Positions 14,041-22,081 of a stretch of DNA of 23,293 nucleotides are shown one piece after another. This DNA comes from CAZGUG01 sp964625335. GTDB taxonomy: Bacteria > Bacillota > Clostridia > Ch29. The position numbers were made by a program, and so were the translations under genes. The DNA is taken from the NCBI GenBank assembly GCA_964625335.1, contig CAZVBE010000028.1, positions 1-23,293 of the forward strand, in the 5' to 3' direction. Each line of letters begins with the position of its first letter. The stretch's first letter is position 1. Below the pieces are notes generated by a model. It saw only the letters and a list, made by a program, of their open reading frames with translations. It made no database searches and had not been told where the DNA came from.

Positions 14041-14667
14041 CTACTGATGAGTTTCCAATCTGTCGATTTTAATCTTTTCTATTACACCTCCGACTGAGGC
14101 AACCACCTGCATGTTAACATCGGAAATATGAAAATTTTTCCCCGTTTCTATTTTTTCTTCATAGGTTTCTGCCATACTTGCTATGACACCGCCCAGAGTG
14201 TTTGCAAGGTCTTCGGGTATATGGCAGCCGATTATTCTGTTTGCGTCTTTGACGGAGGTTGCGGCGCTTAAGGTTATACCGTCAACTTCAGCCATCTTAG
14301 GTACGAATAGAAAACGTCTTATTGCGAACAGACCAGCCAGGGCAACCACCCCTATCAAAAACTCATAGGTTTGAGTAGTATATATGAGAACCTTTCTGGC
14401 AATAGCAAAAAGCATTACTTCAATAACACTGCCGGGGGTATGGCGTATTAGCATAAGCGCCAGCTCCAGCCCAATAACAAGAAGCAGTACAAACCCCAGC
14501 AGGTCGCGAAAGTTTTCATAGATATCCGGAGGCTGTGAGTACAGTATGTTCCTTACATACTGGAACAGTTCCAAAGCTCCGATAATAACGCTTAGTATTA
14601 CAAAGGTGGCAAGTATTACTTCCAGCCATAATACTGCTTTTTCAACCTTTTTGTTAACACGTTGCAT
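14041..14667 (-). CDS. PsiE-like membrane protein at the end of the Mrp operon
   Basis: This 208-residue protein starts at ATG 14667, 6 bases after AGGGGGA; an ATG two codons earlier is too close to that site. Four membrane helices (about residues 12-34, 50-75, 80-95, 100-120) contain FRDLLGFVLLLVIGLELALMLI and FAIARKVLIY, which resemble the PsiE (phosphate-starvation-inducible) family. A soluble C-terminal domain of about 85 residues (VDGITLSAATSVKDANRIIGCHIPEDLANTLGG onward) follows; I do not recognise it, though its size would suit a ligand-binding domain. It lies 18 bases after the NuoL-like gene and is probably in the same transcript. A regulatory or assembly role for the antiporter is a guess. 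Confidence 0.65.
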   Translation of the reverse strand: MQRVNKKVEKAVLWLEVILATFVILSVIIGALELFQYVRNILYSQPPDIYENFRDLLGFVLLLVIGLELALMLIRHTPGSVIEVMLFAIARKVLIYTTQTYEFLIGVVALAGLFAIRRFLFVPKMAEVDGITLSAATSVKDANRIIGCHIPEDLANTLGGVIASMAETYEEKIETGKNFHISDVNMQVVASVGGVIEKIKIDRLETHQ

Positions 14668-14685
14668 TACCATTCCCCCTAAAAA

Positions 14686-16266
14686 TTAAAGAATAGATAA
14701 TATAATAACCACTAAAAACGTAACATACCAGATAAGGTAGTGGCTTAGGTTCCCGGTATGAATACTTTTTATTTTTATTTCAAACCGGGAAAGAAAAGGC
14801 ACTATTGAACGATAGAAATAGTCAATATCGTTAATTACTTTGTGCTTAGGTCTTAAAATATTCCTTCCGATATAAAATATCACTAATCCAAGTATTAGGG
14901 TGTAGATGTTTGACGATAGTTTTTCAAAGGACCAAAAACTTATGGATATGTCTGCAAATATTATATCGTTTAATAATAGCTGTGGCATTAGTCCTGTAAC
15001 GAGGCATACCGAGGCCATGATTATCATGGCAGTTGTCATGCCGGCGGGGACTTCCTTCAATGCATTATTCTTTTCCTTAAGTTCTTCCGGTTTATTGAAA
15101 AAGCCGTAATACATAAGCTTGCTGAAGGATAAAATTGTCCCGTAATTAACTATTGTGATTAAATGTTTCATTAGATTTATATCATATAATCCTTCTTTTA
15201 TCAATGTTTTGCTGATATAACCATTGAATGGAGCTATTCCTGCAATGGAAAGCGCTGCCACAAGACAGGTCATGGTAGTTACCGGCATAGACTTATACAA
15301 ATAGCCCATTTTGATGAGGTCCCTTGTTCCCAGACGATAGCCTGCCGCGCCAACCGCCAGGAATAAAAGCCCCTTAAACACGGCATGATTGAACAAATGG
15401 TACAGGGCCCCCGTTTGACCTATTATATTGCCCGAGCCAAGACCCATTATTATATATCCCAACTGGCTTATGGTATGGTAGGCAAGCAAGGTTTTTGCAT
15501 CGTGCTGGAAAAGGGCAAATACCACTCCATACAGCGCCATAAGTCCTCCAAGCACAAGGAAAAAAAGATTATAATCGGGGATTAATCTTATAAAACCATA
15601 AATACCAAGCTTTACTACGAAACCGGAAAGCAGGCAGCTTACAGACGAGGGAGCCTTGGTATGGGCTTCCGGAAGCCAGAAGTGCAGACCCCATATAGCG
15701 CCCTTAACTCCAAGCCCCAGTATAAACAAAAACCTGAGGTTGCCGGGTACCGGCCCTACAAGGAGATGTCCGGTGTTTGAATAATATAACAGAATTCCCA
15801 GCAGCAGAACGCTTGCCCCGGAAAACTGGATAATAAAATATCTGTGAGCGACTTCCGGTTGATTTTTTTTGATAAGAGAATAGAGGGCAAAGGCTACAAG
15901 TTCCCAAAAAATGAAAAAGTTTAAAAAGTCCCCGGATACAATAACCCCCATGGATGCTGTCAGAAAGACACCAAGCCAGCCAAAATAGGCATTATCACTT
16001 TTGTCAATATAGCTGTAGGAATACAGCGCTACCATAAACACAAGAAAGGTTAGCAGCACCAAAAAAAAGTAGGACAGAGCATCAATCCTTATTTGCCATC
16101 CGTAGGGGTATAACCAGTACGGGAGCGTAAGGACTTCCTTTGATACAAAAAGGCCTGCGGTGAAAACAATCCCGAATACAAAGGGGAAAACAACCCTTTT
16201 CCTTATTAGCAGGGGCAGAAATATTGTAGTGGCTGATAATATTAATAATAGTACCGGGTTAATCAA
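14686..16266 (-). CDS. NuoL/MrpA-N-like proton antiporter subunit
   Basis: This 526-residue membrane protein has about 14 helices and belongs to the proton-conducting antiporter family shared by MrpA, MrpD and complex I NuoL/M/N. Key charged residues are present: E122 in FFIFWELVAF (helix 5), K188 in LGVKGAIWGLHFWLPEAHTKAPSSVS, and K219. The C-terminus continues with a long helix-rich tail, but the DUF4040 and MbhE modules of a full MrpA are not in this protein; they are encoded separately upstream in the operon. It starts at TTG 16266, 9 bases after GGAGG. It probably acts as the MrpA N-terminal equivalent or as a second MrpD. Confidence 0.85.
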   Translation of the reverse strand: MINPVLLLILSATTIFLPLLIRKRVVFPFVFGIVFTAGLFVSKEVLTLPYWLYPYGWQIRIDALSYFFLVLLTFLVFMVALYSYSYIDKSDNAYFGWLGVFLTASMGVIVSGDFLNFFIFWELVAFALYSLIKKNQPEVAHRYFIIQFSGASVLLLGILLYYSNTGHLLVGPVPGNLRFLFILGLGVKGAIWGLHFWLPEAHTKAPSSVSCLLSGFVVKLGIYGFIRLIPDYNLFFLVLGGLMALYGVVFALFQHDAKTLLAYHTISQLGYIIMGLGSGNIIGQTGALYHLFNHAVFKGLLFLAVGAAGYRLGTRDLIKMGYLYKSMPVTTMTCLVAALSIAGIAPFNGYISKTLIKEGLYDINLMKHLITIVNYGTILSFSKLMYYGFFNKPEELKEKNNALKEVPAGMTTAMIIMASVCLVTGLMPQLLLNDIIFADISISFWSFEKLSSNIYTLILGLVIFYIGRNILRPKHKVINDIDYFYRSIVPFLSRFEIKIKSIHTGNLSHYLIWYVTFLVVIILSIL

Positions 16267-16293
16267 TATCGGATACCTCCGGGAATTTTTTTA

Positions 16294-17775
16294 TTAAAAC
16301 CGGCCAATGGGGCTTATAATATATTCGTTTAAGTTTAGAAAATCAAAGGCAGCCCTATCAATAACAGTTAATGGTATATAGGGCAGCAGCCCTACTATAA
16401 TACACAGAGCTGACAAAACCACAACCGGCGTATACATTTTATATGAGGCTTCACTGTGGTTAAATTCCGGTTCCTGCGGTAAAGCAAGGCTTTGCAGGAC
16501 TTTCAAGTAATACATGACGCCTATTATACTTGTTAAAAGCAGTATTATTACATGGGTGATTTGACCGTTTGAAACAAGGCTGGAGCATATCAGCCATTTA
16601 CTTAAAAAACCGTTTAATAATGGAATCCCCACTATTGAAAGGGCTCCCACTGTGAAACAAAAAAATGTAAGCGGCATACAACGCCCCATTCCTGCAAGGT
16701 GTTGTATTTCGTTTGAGTTTGCCTTTCTTGCCATCAAGCCGGCGGACAGGAATAAGGATCCCTTGGCAATACCATGGTTGAACATATGGAAGAACCCGGC
16801 CGAAAGCCCCTGCAGGGTGCCGAGGCTTAAAGCCATAACTATCAGTCCCACCTGTGTAATGGTAGAGTAAGCAAGCATGCGCTTTATGTCCCTTTGGTTT
16901 ACCGCCATTATTCCTCCGAGCAGTGCTGTGGCAGCGCCAATATTTATTAGCAGGCGGTCTATTCCTAAGGATGTAAGCATGCTCCACCCGTACATATTGT
17001 ACATGAGCTTGAAGAGGGCGAACACTCCTACCTTGACGAAGACCCCCGACAGAATTGCGCTTATTGGTGCCGGGGCCGAGGAATGAGCGTCGGCAAGCCA
17101 GGTATGCATTGGAACCAGGGCAGTTTTTACACCAAATCCCGCAATATAAAGCGCAATACTTATATTTAAGGGTTTCGCCGGAACGCTGTGGAGCTGTGTG
17201 GAAACATCGGTGATATTCAGCGATCCGACCGAGCTGTATATTATACCTGTGGCAAAAATAATGAACGTAGTGCCCAGGGTACCCAGTATCATATATTTAA
17301 GGGTGGCCTCCAGCGCAAAGGAGGTTTCATCGTAGGCTACCAGCGAATATGCGGCGACCGAGGATATTTCAATAAACACAATAAGATTGAATAGGTCGCT
17401 GGTTAGTATCATTCCTGTTAGGCTGCTCCACAGTATCATTAGAAGAACATAATAATACCTGGCTTTTCCCCTGCCAATATAAGAAAAACTGTACGTAACA
17501 GCCGCAACAAACAAAAGGGACAAAAATGCCGTCATAAAGCCCGAAGAGGCATCCAGCATTAAAGTTATGCCCAGCGGAACAGGCCAGCCCCCCACCTGGT
17601 ATTGGACAGGGTTTTGCAGGGACATAACCAGAGCTGTAATACTTAATGTAAATTGTATGACCGAAGCAGCGGCAATAATAACCTTATAATTCCTGCGTAT
17701 AACAGGTATAGAAAGGGGAAGGGCAAAGGCGGCCATCAAAGGAATAATTATCAGAAGAACCGGCAGATGTATCAT
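16294..17775 (-). CDS. mrpD: Na+/H+ antiporter subunit D (MrpD/MnhD)
   Basis: This 493-residue inner-membrane protein has about 14 helices. It has the family signature GFGVKTALVPMHTWLADAHSSAPAPISAILSG. E136 in LIVFIEISS and K217 in GFGVK correspond to the Glu and Lys known to be essential in MrpD of alkaliphilic Bacillus; K248 lies further along. Together with the other Mrp subunits it exchanges cytoplasmic sodium for external protons. Its ATG overlaps the mrpC stop (ATGA, 17772-17775), so translation is coupled. AAGGAGG lies upstream of the ATG within mrpC. Confidence 0.92.
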   Translation of the reverse strand: MIHLPVLLIIIPLMAAFALPLSIPVIRRNYKVIIAAASVIQFTLSITALVMSLQNPVQYQVGGWPVPLGITLMLDASSGFMTAFLSLLFVAAVTYSFSYIGRGKARYYYVLLMILWSSLTGMILTSDLFNLIVFIEISSVAAYSLVAYDETSFALEATLKYMILGTLGTTFIIFATGIIYSSVGSLNITDVSTQLHSVPAKPLNISIALYIAGFGVKTALVPMHTWLADAHSSAPAPISAILSGVFVKVGVFALFKLMYNMYGWSMLTSLGIDRLLINIGAATALLGGIMAVNQRDIKRMLAYSTITQVGLIVMALSLGTLQGLSAGFFHMFNHGIAKGSLFLSAGLMARKANSNEIQHLAGMGRCMPLTFFCFTVGALSIVGIPLLNGFLSKWLICSSLVSNGQITHVIILLLTSIIGVMYYLKVLQSLALPQEPEFNHSEASYKMYTPVVVLSALCIIVGLLPYIPLTVIDRAAFDFLNLNEYIISPIGRF

Positions 17776-18107
17776 CCCCTTAACCTCCTTATTTCCTTTG
17801 TCTCAAGGGTTTTGTAATTATTGAATATCTTGATTATTATACCCAGCATCAGGGCCGTGGTACTGGCACCGATGACTATGGCGGTCAGGGTCAGGGCCTG
17901 GGGAACCGGGTCAACAATCCTTGTTTCATACCCGGTAATTATCGGAGGAGCGCCGTCCTGCCGGTAGCCATAGGATACCAGAAACAAAAACACTGCTCCC
18001 TCCATAATACTGATTCCTATAACCTTTTTTATCAGATTATCCTTGGCAAGAACACCATATAGTCCTATAGACATAATTACTATTATAAAAACTAAAGTAA
18101 ATTTCAA
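17772..18107 (-). CDS. mrpC: Na+/H+ antiporter subunit C (MrpC/MnhC)
   Basis: This 111-residue protein with three membrane helices belongs to the NuoK/MrpC family. Typical features are GLYGVLAKDNLIKKVIGISIMEGAVFLFLVSYGY in the first half and DPVPQALTLTAIVIGASTTALMLGIIIKI in the second. It starts three bases after the mrpB fusion gene and overlaps mrpD by four bases. The length is normal for MrpC. Confidence 0.92.
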   Translation of the reverse strand: MKFTLVFIIVIMSIGLYGVLAKDNLIKKVIGISIMEGAVFLFLVSYGYRQDGAPPIITGYETRIVDPVPQALTLTAIVIGASTTALMLGIIIKIFNNYKTLETKEIRRLRG

Positions 18108-18110
18108 GGG

Positions 18111-18809
18111 CTATTCCCCCCCTGCTATTGAGTAGAAAATAATCGAAAGACCGGCGGCCACCTTTAACCCGCTTGCTATGTTCAATATAGGGATACTTCC
18201 GGCGCTGAACATATGTCCCGGCGTGCCTGCAAAGAAACCTGCATCCAGGTTTGACAGAAAATAATTTCCGGTAAGGATTCCTGTAAGCCCGATGCCAAGA
18301 AACAAAAATCCTCCTATGCTTTCAATATTGGAGCTTATTGCCGGACTAAATACGGTTCTGCGGACCTTATACCAAAGGCCATACACCAGGGTGAGCAAAA
18401 TGCTGAGGGAAGCAATTATCACTCCTCCCTGGAATCCTCCTCCCGGCGAAATATGGCCCGCCATTATCACATAAATTCCAAAGATAAATATAAAGGGAGA
18501 GTATATACCCATACCTGTTTTAACTATTGGGGACAGACCGTACCTGAAGGAAAAAATTCTTTTGTGGGAAAACAGCATTTTGAAAGCAGCGGCTGAGGCA
18601 AATATGACCGTGGCCTCGCCCAGGGTATCAAAACCACGATAATCAAACAGTATCGCGTTAACCAGATTTGTTGCGCCGGTATCCCTGACGCCCGAGTTTA
18701 CATAGTGGGAAGAGGCAGGCATCAGGTCCTGTGCAACAGGTATATCTTGTAAAGACAAGAATAAAACCAGTGACAGTACTGCTATTAGCAAAACACAGTA
18801 GTATTTCAT
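18111..18809 (-). CDS. fusion of the MrpA C-terminal (MbhE-like) module with MrpB/MnhB
   Basis: This 232-residue membrane protein combines two parts. Residues 1-80 carry TNLVNAILFDYRGFDTLGEATVIFASAAAFKMLF, which in standard Mrp systems is the very end of MrpA and in archaeal hydrogenases is the separate subunit MbhE. Residues 90-232 are an MnhB domain with GIYVIMAGHISPGGGFQGGVIIASLSI. The ATG overlaps the stop of the DUF4040 gene (18806-18809). In this operon it supplies both the end of MrpA and MrpB. Confidence 0.85.
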   Translation of the reverse strand: MKYYCVLLIAVLSLVLFLSLQDIPVAQDLMPASSHYVNSGVRDTGATNLVNAILFDYRGFDTLGEATVIFASAAAFKMLFSHKRIFSFRYGLSPIVKTGMGIYSPFIFIFGIYVIMAGHISPGGGFQGGVIIASLSILLTLVYGLWYKVRRTVFSPAISSNIESIGGFLFLGIGLTGILTGNYFLSNLDAGFFAGTPGHMFSAGSIPILNIASGLKVAAGLSIIFYSIAGGE

Positions 18810-19057
18810 TTTTCCTCCTCCTTGGTTTTGCTAATGGTAATTATAAATAGAGCGGTGGTAAAACCCATACCCACCACGGCTTCCGCCATAGCAACATCCG
18901 GCGCCTGCAGCAGTAGAAATATAATCACCATGAACAGATTAAACAGTGACATAAAAATCACCGAACACAGCAGATTTTTAGAAGCTATGGAGAACACAGC
19001 AGATATAACAAGAAGCAGTAAGAAAAGATAGTATATATAGCTTAACAACAGGTTCAT
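18806..19057 (-). CDS. DUF4040 / MbhD-like subunit (MrpA C-terminal module)
   Basis: This 83-residue protein with three membrane helices contains LLCSVIFMSLFNLFMVIIFLLLQAPDVAMAEAVVGMGFTTALFIITI, the DUF4040 signature. In standard Mrp systems this segment is part of MrpA; in Mbh-type hydrogenases it is the free subunit MbhD. It starts immediately after mrpG and overlaps the next gene by four bases. The acidic Glu in APDVAMAEAVVG is conserved in the family. Confidence 0.88.
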   Translation of the reverse strand: MNLLLSYIYYLFLLLLVISAVFSIASKNLLCSVIFMSLFNLFMVIIFLLLQAPDVAMAEAVVGMGFTTALFIITISKTKEEEK

Positions 19058-19381
19058 TCATTGACCTCCGTAATCATCCCGGCTGAGGTTTTTGGGTAAG
19101 ATTTTTTTACTGTAGGCTGCTTTGGCAAGGGCGTGGGAAGCAATGGGGTTGGTAATGGCAAGGAATATAATCATAATAATGATTTTCCCCGTTCCCCATA
19201 CCATGCCCTTGAATAAAATTACTCCTGATAATATGGAAATTGCCCCCGAAGTAAGGCATTTGGAACCAAAATGGAACTTCATGAAAACGTCCTCAAAACG
19301 TAACATGCCGACTGCCGTAATAAACATAAAGAATACACCTATTATGAAAGATATTATACCCATTATTTCCCTAAGGCTCAT
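19058..19381 (-). CDS. mrpG: Na+/H+ antiporter subunit G (MrpG/MnhG)
   Basis: This 107-residue protein with three membrane helices belongs to the MnhG family. It shows LREIMGIISFIIGVFFMFITAVGMLRFEDVFMKFHFGSKCLTSG, a standard MrpG start, and TNPIASHALAKAAYSK near the end. It overlaps mrpF by four bases and abuts the DUF4040 gene. The role is in assembly and function of the Mrp antiporter complex. Confidence 0.92.
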   Translation of the reverse strand: MSLREIMGIISFIIGVFFMFITAVGMLRFEDVFMKFHFGSKCLTSGAISILSGVILFKGMVWGTGKIIIMIIFLAITNPIASHALAKAAYSKKILPKNLSRDDYGGQ

Positions 19382-19638
19382 TTTAGTATTTCTCCCTTTT
19401 CCAGATATTTGGCAAAGATTAGCATATCCAAAAACAGCAAAAGTCCATATACCAATGCAACATCGTACAGGAATGGTTCTTCCAGGTGATATCCCAGCAG
19501 TGGAATTATTACCGCCACCATTATGCCTGCAGCGTCCGCTGCAACAAGCCTGTCAAAGATAGTAGGCCCCTTGATTACCCGGTATATACACATCAGTGAG
19601 GTTAATGTCAAACATATGATTACGATGGGAATTATCAT
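19378..19638 (-). CDS. mrpF: Na+/H+ antiporter subunit F (MrpF/MnhF)
   Basis: This 86-residue protein with three membrane helices belongs to the MnhF family. The motif YRVIKGPTIFDRLVAADAAGIMVAVIIPLLG is typical and includes the conserved Asp in FDR and AADA. It overlaps both neighbours by four bases (19635-19638 and 19378-19381), so its translation is coupled to both. Confidence 0.92.
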   Translation of the reverse strand: MIIPIVIICLTLTSLMCIYRVIKGPTIFDRLVAADAAGIMVAVIIPLLGYHLEEPFLYDVALVYGLLLFLDMLIFAKYLEKGEILK

Positions 19639-20132
19639 TCAAAGATCCTCCTTGCCCAAATTTCTAAATCAACAATACTCTCTTCCTTAATTTTGTCCTC
19701 TTTCTGTGTGGACATGTGGAACCAGTGAATATATATAACCCTGTTGTCGGGATCCAAATCCAATGCAAGGGTACCGGGGGTAAGGGTTATCATAACTGAG
19801 AGCATAGTAATTGCTACAGGATTTTCCAAACTATATGGAATAGCGACTATGCCAGGTTCCAGTACCGGGTTTGGTTGCAATACGTAGTAAGCAAGGCGAA
19901 AGCTTGCTTTGAAAACCTCTAAAAGAAAAAGGGGCAAGTACAAAAGACCGACAAACAAATTTGACAGGACATTTGAAGGAATATACCTGTTAATAGATTT
20001 GGCAAAAAAAATGTTGACGAAAATGGCAACAATAAGTCCCAGCAAAAAGCTAAAATAGCTTACAGCATCAACAAACAGAAACCAGGTTATCATTACAATA
20101 ACAAGAGTTCCAAGTACCCTTCCAAACTGCAT
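19635..20132 (-). CDS. mrpE: Na+/H+ antiporter subunit E (MrpE/MnhE)
   Basis: This 165-residue protein opens the operon. Two N-terminal helices (about residues 8-42) and one near 60-80 are followed by a soluble domain with ITMLSVMITLTPGTLALDLDPDNRVIYIHWFH, the MnhE hallmark. ATG 20130-20132 follows AGGAG on the minus strand. Eight more or less overlapping genes follow in the same direction, all expected in the membrane, and together they make an Mrp-type Na+/H+ antiporter with MrpA in pieces. Confidence 0.92.
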   Translation of the reverse strand: MQFGRVLGTLVIVMITWFLFVDAVSYFSFLLGLIVAIFVNIFFAKSINRYIPSNVLSNLFVGLLYLPLFLLEVFKASFRLAYYVLQPNPVLEPGIVAIPYSLENPVAITMLSVMITLTPGTLALDLDPDNRVIYIHWFHMSTQKEDKIKEESIVDLEIWARRIFE

Positions 20133-20432
20133 ATATCTAGCTCCTTTGGGTTTTTATTTGTTTGCCAAATTATATTTTATATGAAAACAAAGGCCTTTAC
20201 AATTATTTTGCTGTCTTTCACGTCAAAACCGGAGCATGGGTGAGGAGAAGCTATCAAAAAGCACGTAATTTAGATGAATTAAGAATAACCGTAATGAATG
20301 CTTATGGGAATTCATGATAACAAAAGTTCGCTAAACAATTTCCAAATTAAATCGAAATTTTACCATTTTTAAAGGAGTAGGAGGTTTACTGTCGAATTAT
20401 TTAGAATGTATACTGTGCGGGAGGGTTATTCC
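20133..20432. other. 300-base divergent intergenic region between mrpE and the spoIID-like gene
   Basis: Promoters for both directions should be here, but none is convincing; on the minus strand a TATAAT-like box occurs near 20172-20180 without a good -35. ATGAATT (20274-20280) and AATTCAT (20309-20315) form a 7-bp inverted repeat, and a nested ATGAAT (20294-20299) pairs with the same right arm. A perfect AGGAGGT at 20379-20385 is not followed by an ATG, GTG or TTG at the usual distance. No RNA gene is recognised. Confidence 0.5.
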
Positions 20433-22064
20433 ATGATAAAGAAAACAGCAATAATTCCAGCGGTAACAATAATTCTATGCGTCTGTACAGCACTGCAGGT
20501 CTGGGCCGGTGCTCCGGAAACTGTCAGGGTAGGCTTAAGATATGATACCACGGCGCCGTCATCGGTGAGAATTGGATCGGAGGGCGGCATAGAATTCGGA
20601 TATGATGCGGGTAGTGGTTATATGAGTCTTTATACCCATCACGGCACATCGCATCTTTATGTACGAAAGGACAGTTTTTTTGCTGACAAAAACGGACTGT
20701 TGATAGAGACTGGGCAGGGGGAAGCTGCTTCTTCGGGTACTGCCTACGGGCCTTATCATTCTCAAATTTGTGAAGTTTTACCGGACAGGCAGCAAGCTTT
20801 AAATCTCTTGCAGGATGCAGAGCAGCTGGGGGTGGAAGGATACCTGGTTTACGATAATGGCTGGAGAGTATGGACGGGAAGGTATACCAGCATACATGAA
20901 ATGGAAAAAAGCAGCGGTGAATTGAAGGACATGCTTGGAGGAGCCTATGAAATTTATCCTGTTTATCCCTCGGCCGGACGTATGCAGGTGAACGACGGTA
21001 CCGGAAGGGCTGTTTTTATGTATGAAGGCAGCGACGGATTCCTTATAAGCAGGTCTGTGGATGGGGATAATCTAGATATAGATGGTAAAAGGTTTAGGGG
21101 AAATATAGAGTATAGGCGGCATGGCGGAGGCAATATTACAATTGTGAACTCACTGCCCTTTCAGCATTATCTATACGGAGTGGTGCCACGGGAAATGAGC
21201 CCGGACTGGCATATGGAAGCGCTGAAAGCCCAGGCGGTGGCTGCCAGAAACTTTGCAGCGGTCAATTTGGGTAAGCACAGCACATATGGGTTTGATGTGT
21301 GTTCAGGGACCGACTGCCAGGTATATGGGGGATTTGACAGTGAGAGGCAGTCTACCAATGCGGCGGTGGATGAAACAGCCGGGCAAATGATATATTTCAA
21401 TGGAATGCCTATTACTGCCTTTTTTCATGCCAGCAGCGGCGGGCACACAGAAAACGCGGAGAACGTTTGGAGCCTTTCACTGCCCTATATAAAAGCAGTG
21501 GACGACAGCTTTGACGCCGGTTCCCCCCATGACAGCTGGCAGAGGGTTTATACAAGCGAGCAGATTAGCTCAATACTGGCGCAGCATAATATCAATGTAG
21601 GCAGTGTCCAGGATATTTGGGTGGACAGCTATACCTCAGCGGGAAGGTCGCTGTCATTGACGATAAGCGGTTCCCGGGGCAATACCGTTTTGGAGAAGGA
21701 AAAGAGCAGGGCTGTTTTCGGGTATAATGATTTAAAAAGCACCCTGTTTACCGTGGAAACGGATGCCGACCTGTTTGTTGTGGGTGGAGTGGGACAGCCT
21801 GTACGAAAGATTGCAGCTGCGCAGGCAAAGGCGGTGGATTCTGCGGGTATAAAGTCTCTGGATGCAGGTCCAGATGCGCTGACGGTAAGCGACGGCAAAA
21901 ATAATGCTGCGGTAAGCAAATATCCCTCCAGATTTATCTTCAGCGGAAAGGGCTGGGGACATGGTCTGGGTATGAGTCAGTGGGGAGCCAAGGGAATGGC
22001 GGAAGCAGGGTATAGCCACACGGAAATTTTACAATACTATTATCAGGGCTGTGTTGTACAGTAA
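20433..22064 (+). CDS. secreted SpoIID/LytB-domain protein with SPOR-like region
   Basis: This 543-residue protein starts at ATG 20433, 7 bases after GGGAGGG; an ATG 27 bases earlier lacks a well-placed site. A signal peptide of about 25 residues ends VWA. Residues about 108-178 look like a SPOR peptidoglycan-binding domain (QALNLLQDAEQLGVEGYLVY...WRVWTGRYTS). The SpoIID domain fills 230-535: the catalytic Glu is E254 in GVVPREMSPDWHMEALKAQAVAARNFA, the HSTYGFDVCSGTDCQVY segment resembles the metal-binding site of clostridial SpoIID, and the end is GWGHGLGMSQWGAKGMAEAGYSHTEILQYYYQG. SpoIID is a lytic transglycosylase acting on peptidoglycan during engulfment; SpoIID/LytB proteins with SPOR regions may also act in vegetative cells. 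It is followed by queA after 17 bases. Confidence 0.88.
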   Translation: MIKKTAIIPAVTIILCVCTALQVWAGAPETVRVGLRYDTTAPSSVRIGSEGGIEFGYDAGSGYMSLYTHHGTSHLYVRKDSFFADKNGLLIETGQGEAASSGTAYGPYHSQICEVLPDRQQALNLLQDAEQLGVEGYLVYDNGWRVWTGRYTSIHEMEKSSGELKDMLGGAYEIYPVYPSAGRMQVNDGTGRAVFMYEGSDGFLISRSVDGDNLDIDGKRFRGNIEYRRHGGGNITIVNSLPFQHYLYGVVPREMSPDWHMEALKAQAVAARNFAAVNLGKHSTYGFDVCSGTDCQVYGGFDSERQSTNAAVDETAGQMIYFNGMPITAFFHASSGGHTENAENVWSLSLPYIKAVDDSFDAGSPHDSWQRVYTSEQISSILAQHNINVGSVQDIWVDSYTSAGRSLSLTISGSRGNTVLEKEKSRAVFGYNDLKSTLFTVETDADLFVVGGVGQPVRKIAAAQAKAVDSAGIKSLDAGPDALTVSDGKNNAAVSKYPSRFIFSGKGWGHGLGMSQWGAKGMAEAGYSHTEILQYYYQGCVVQ

Positions 22065-22081
22065 AGGCAGGGATAAGAATA

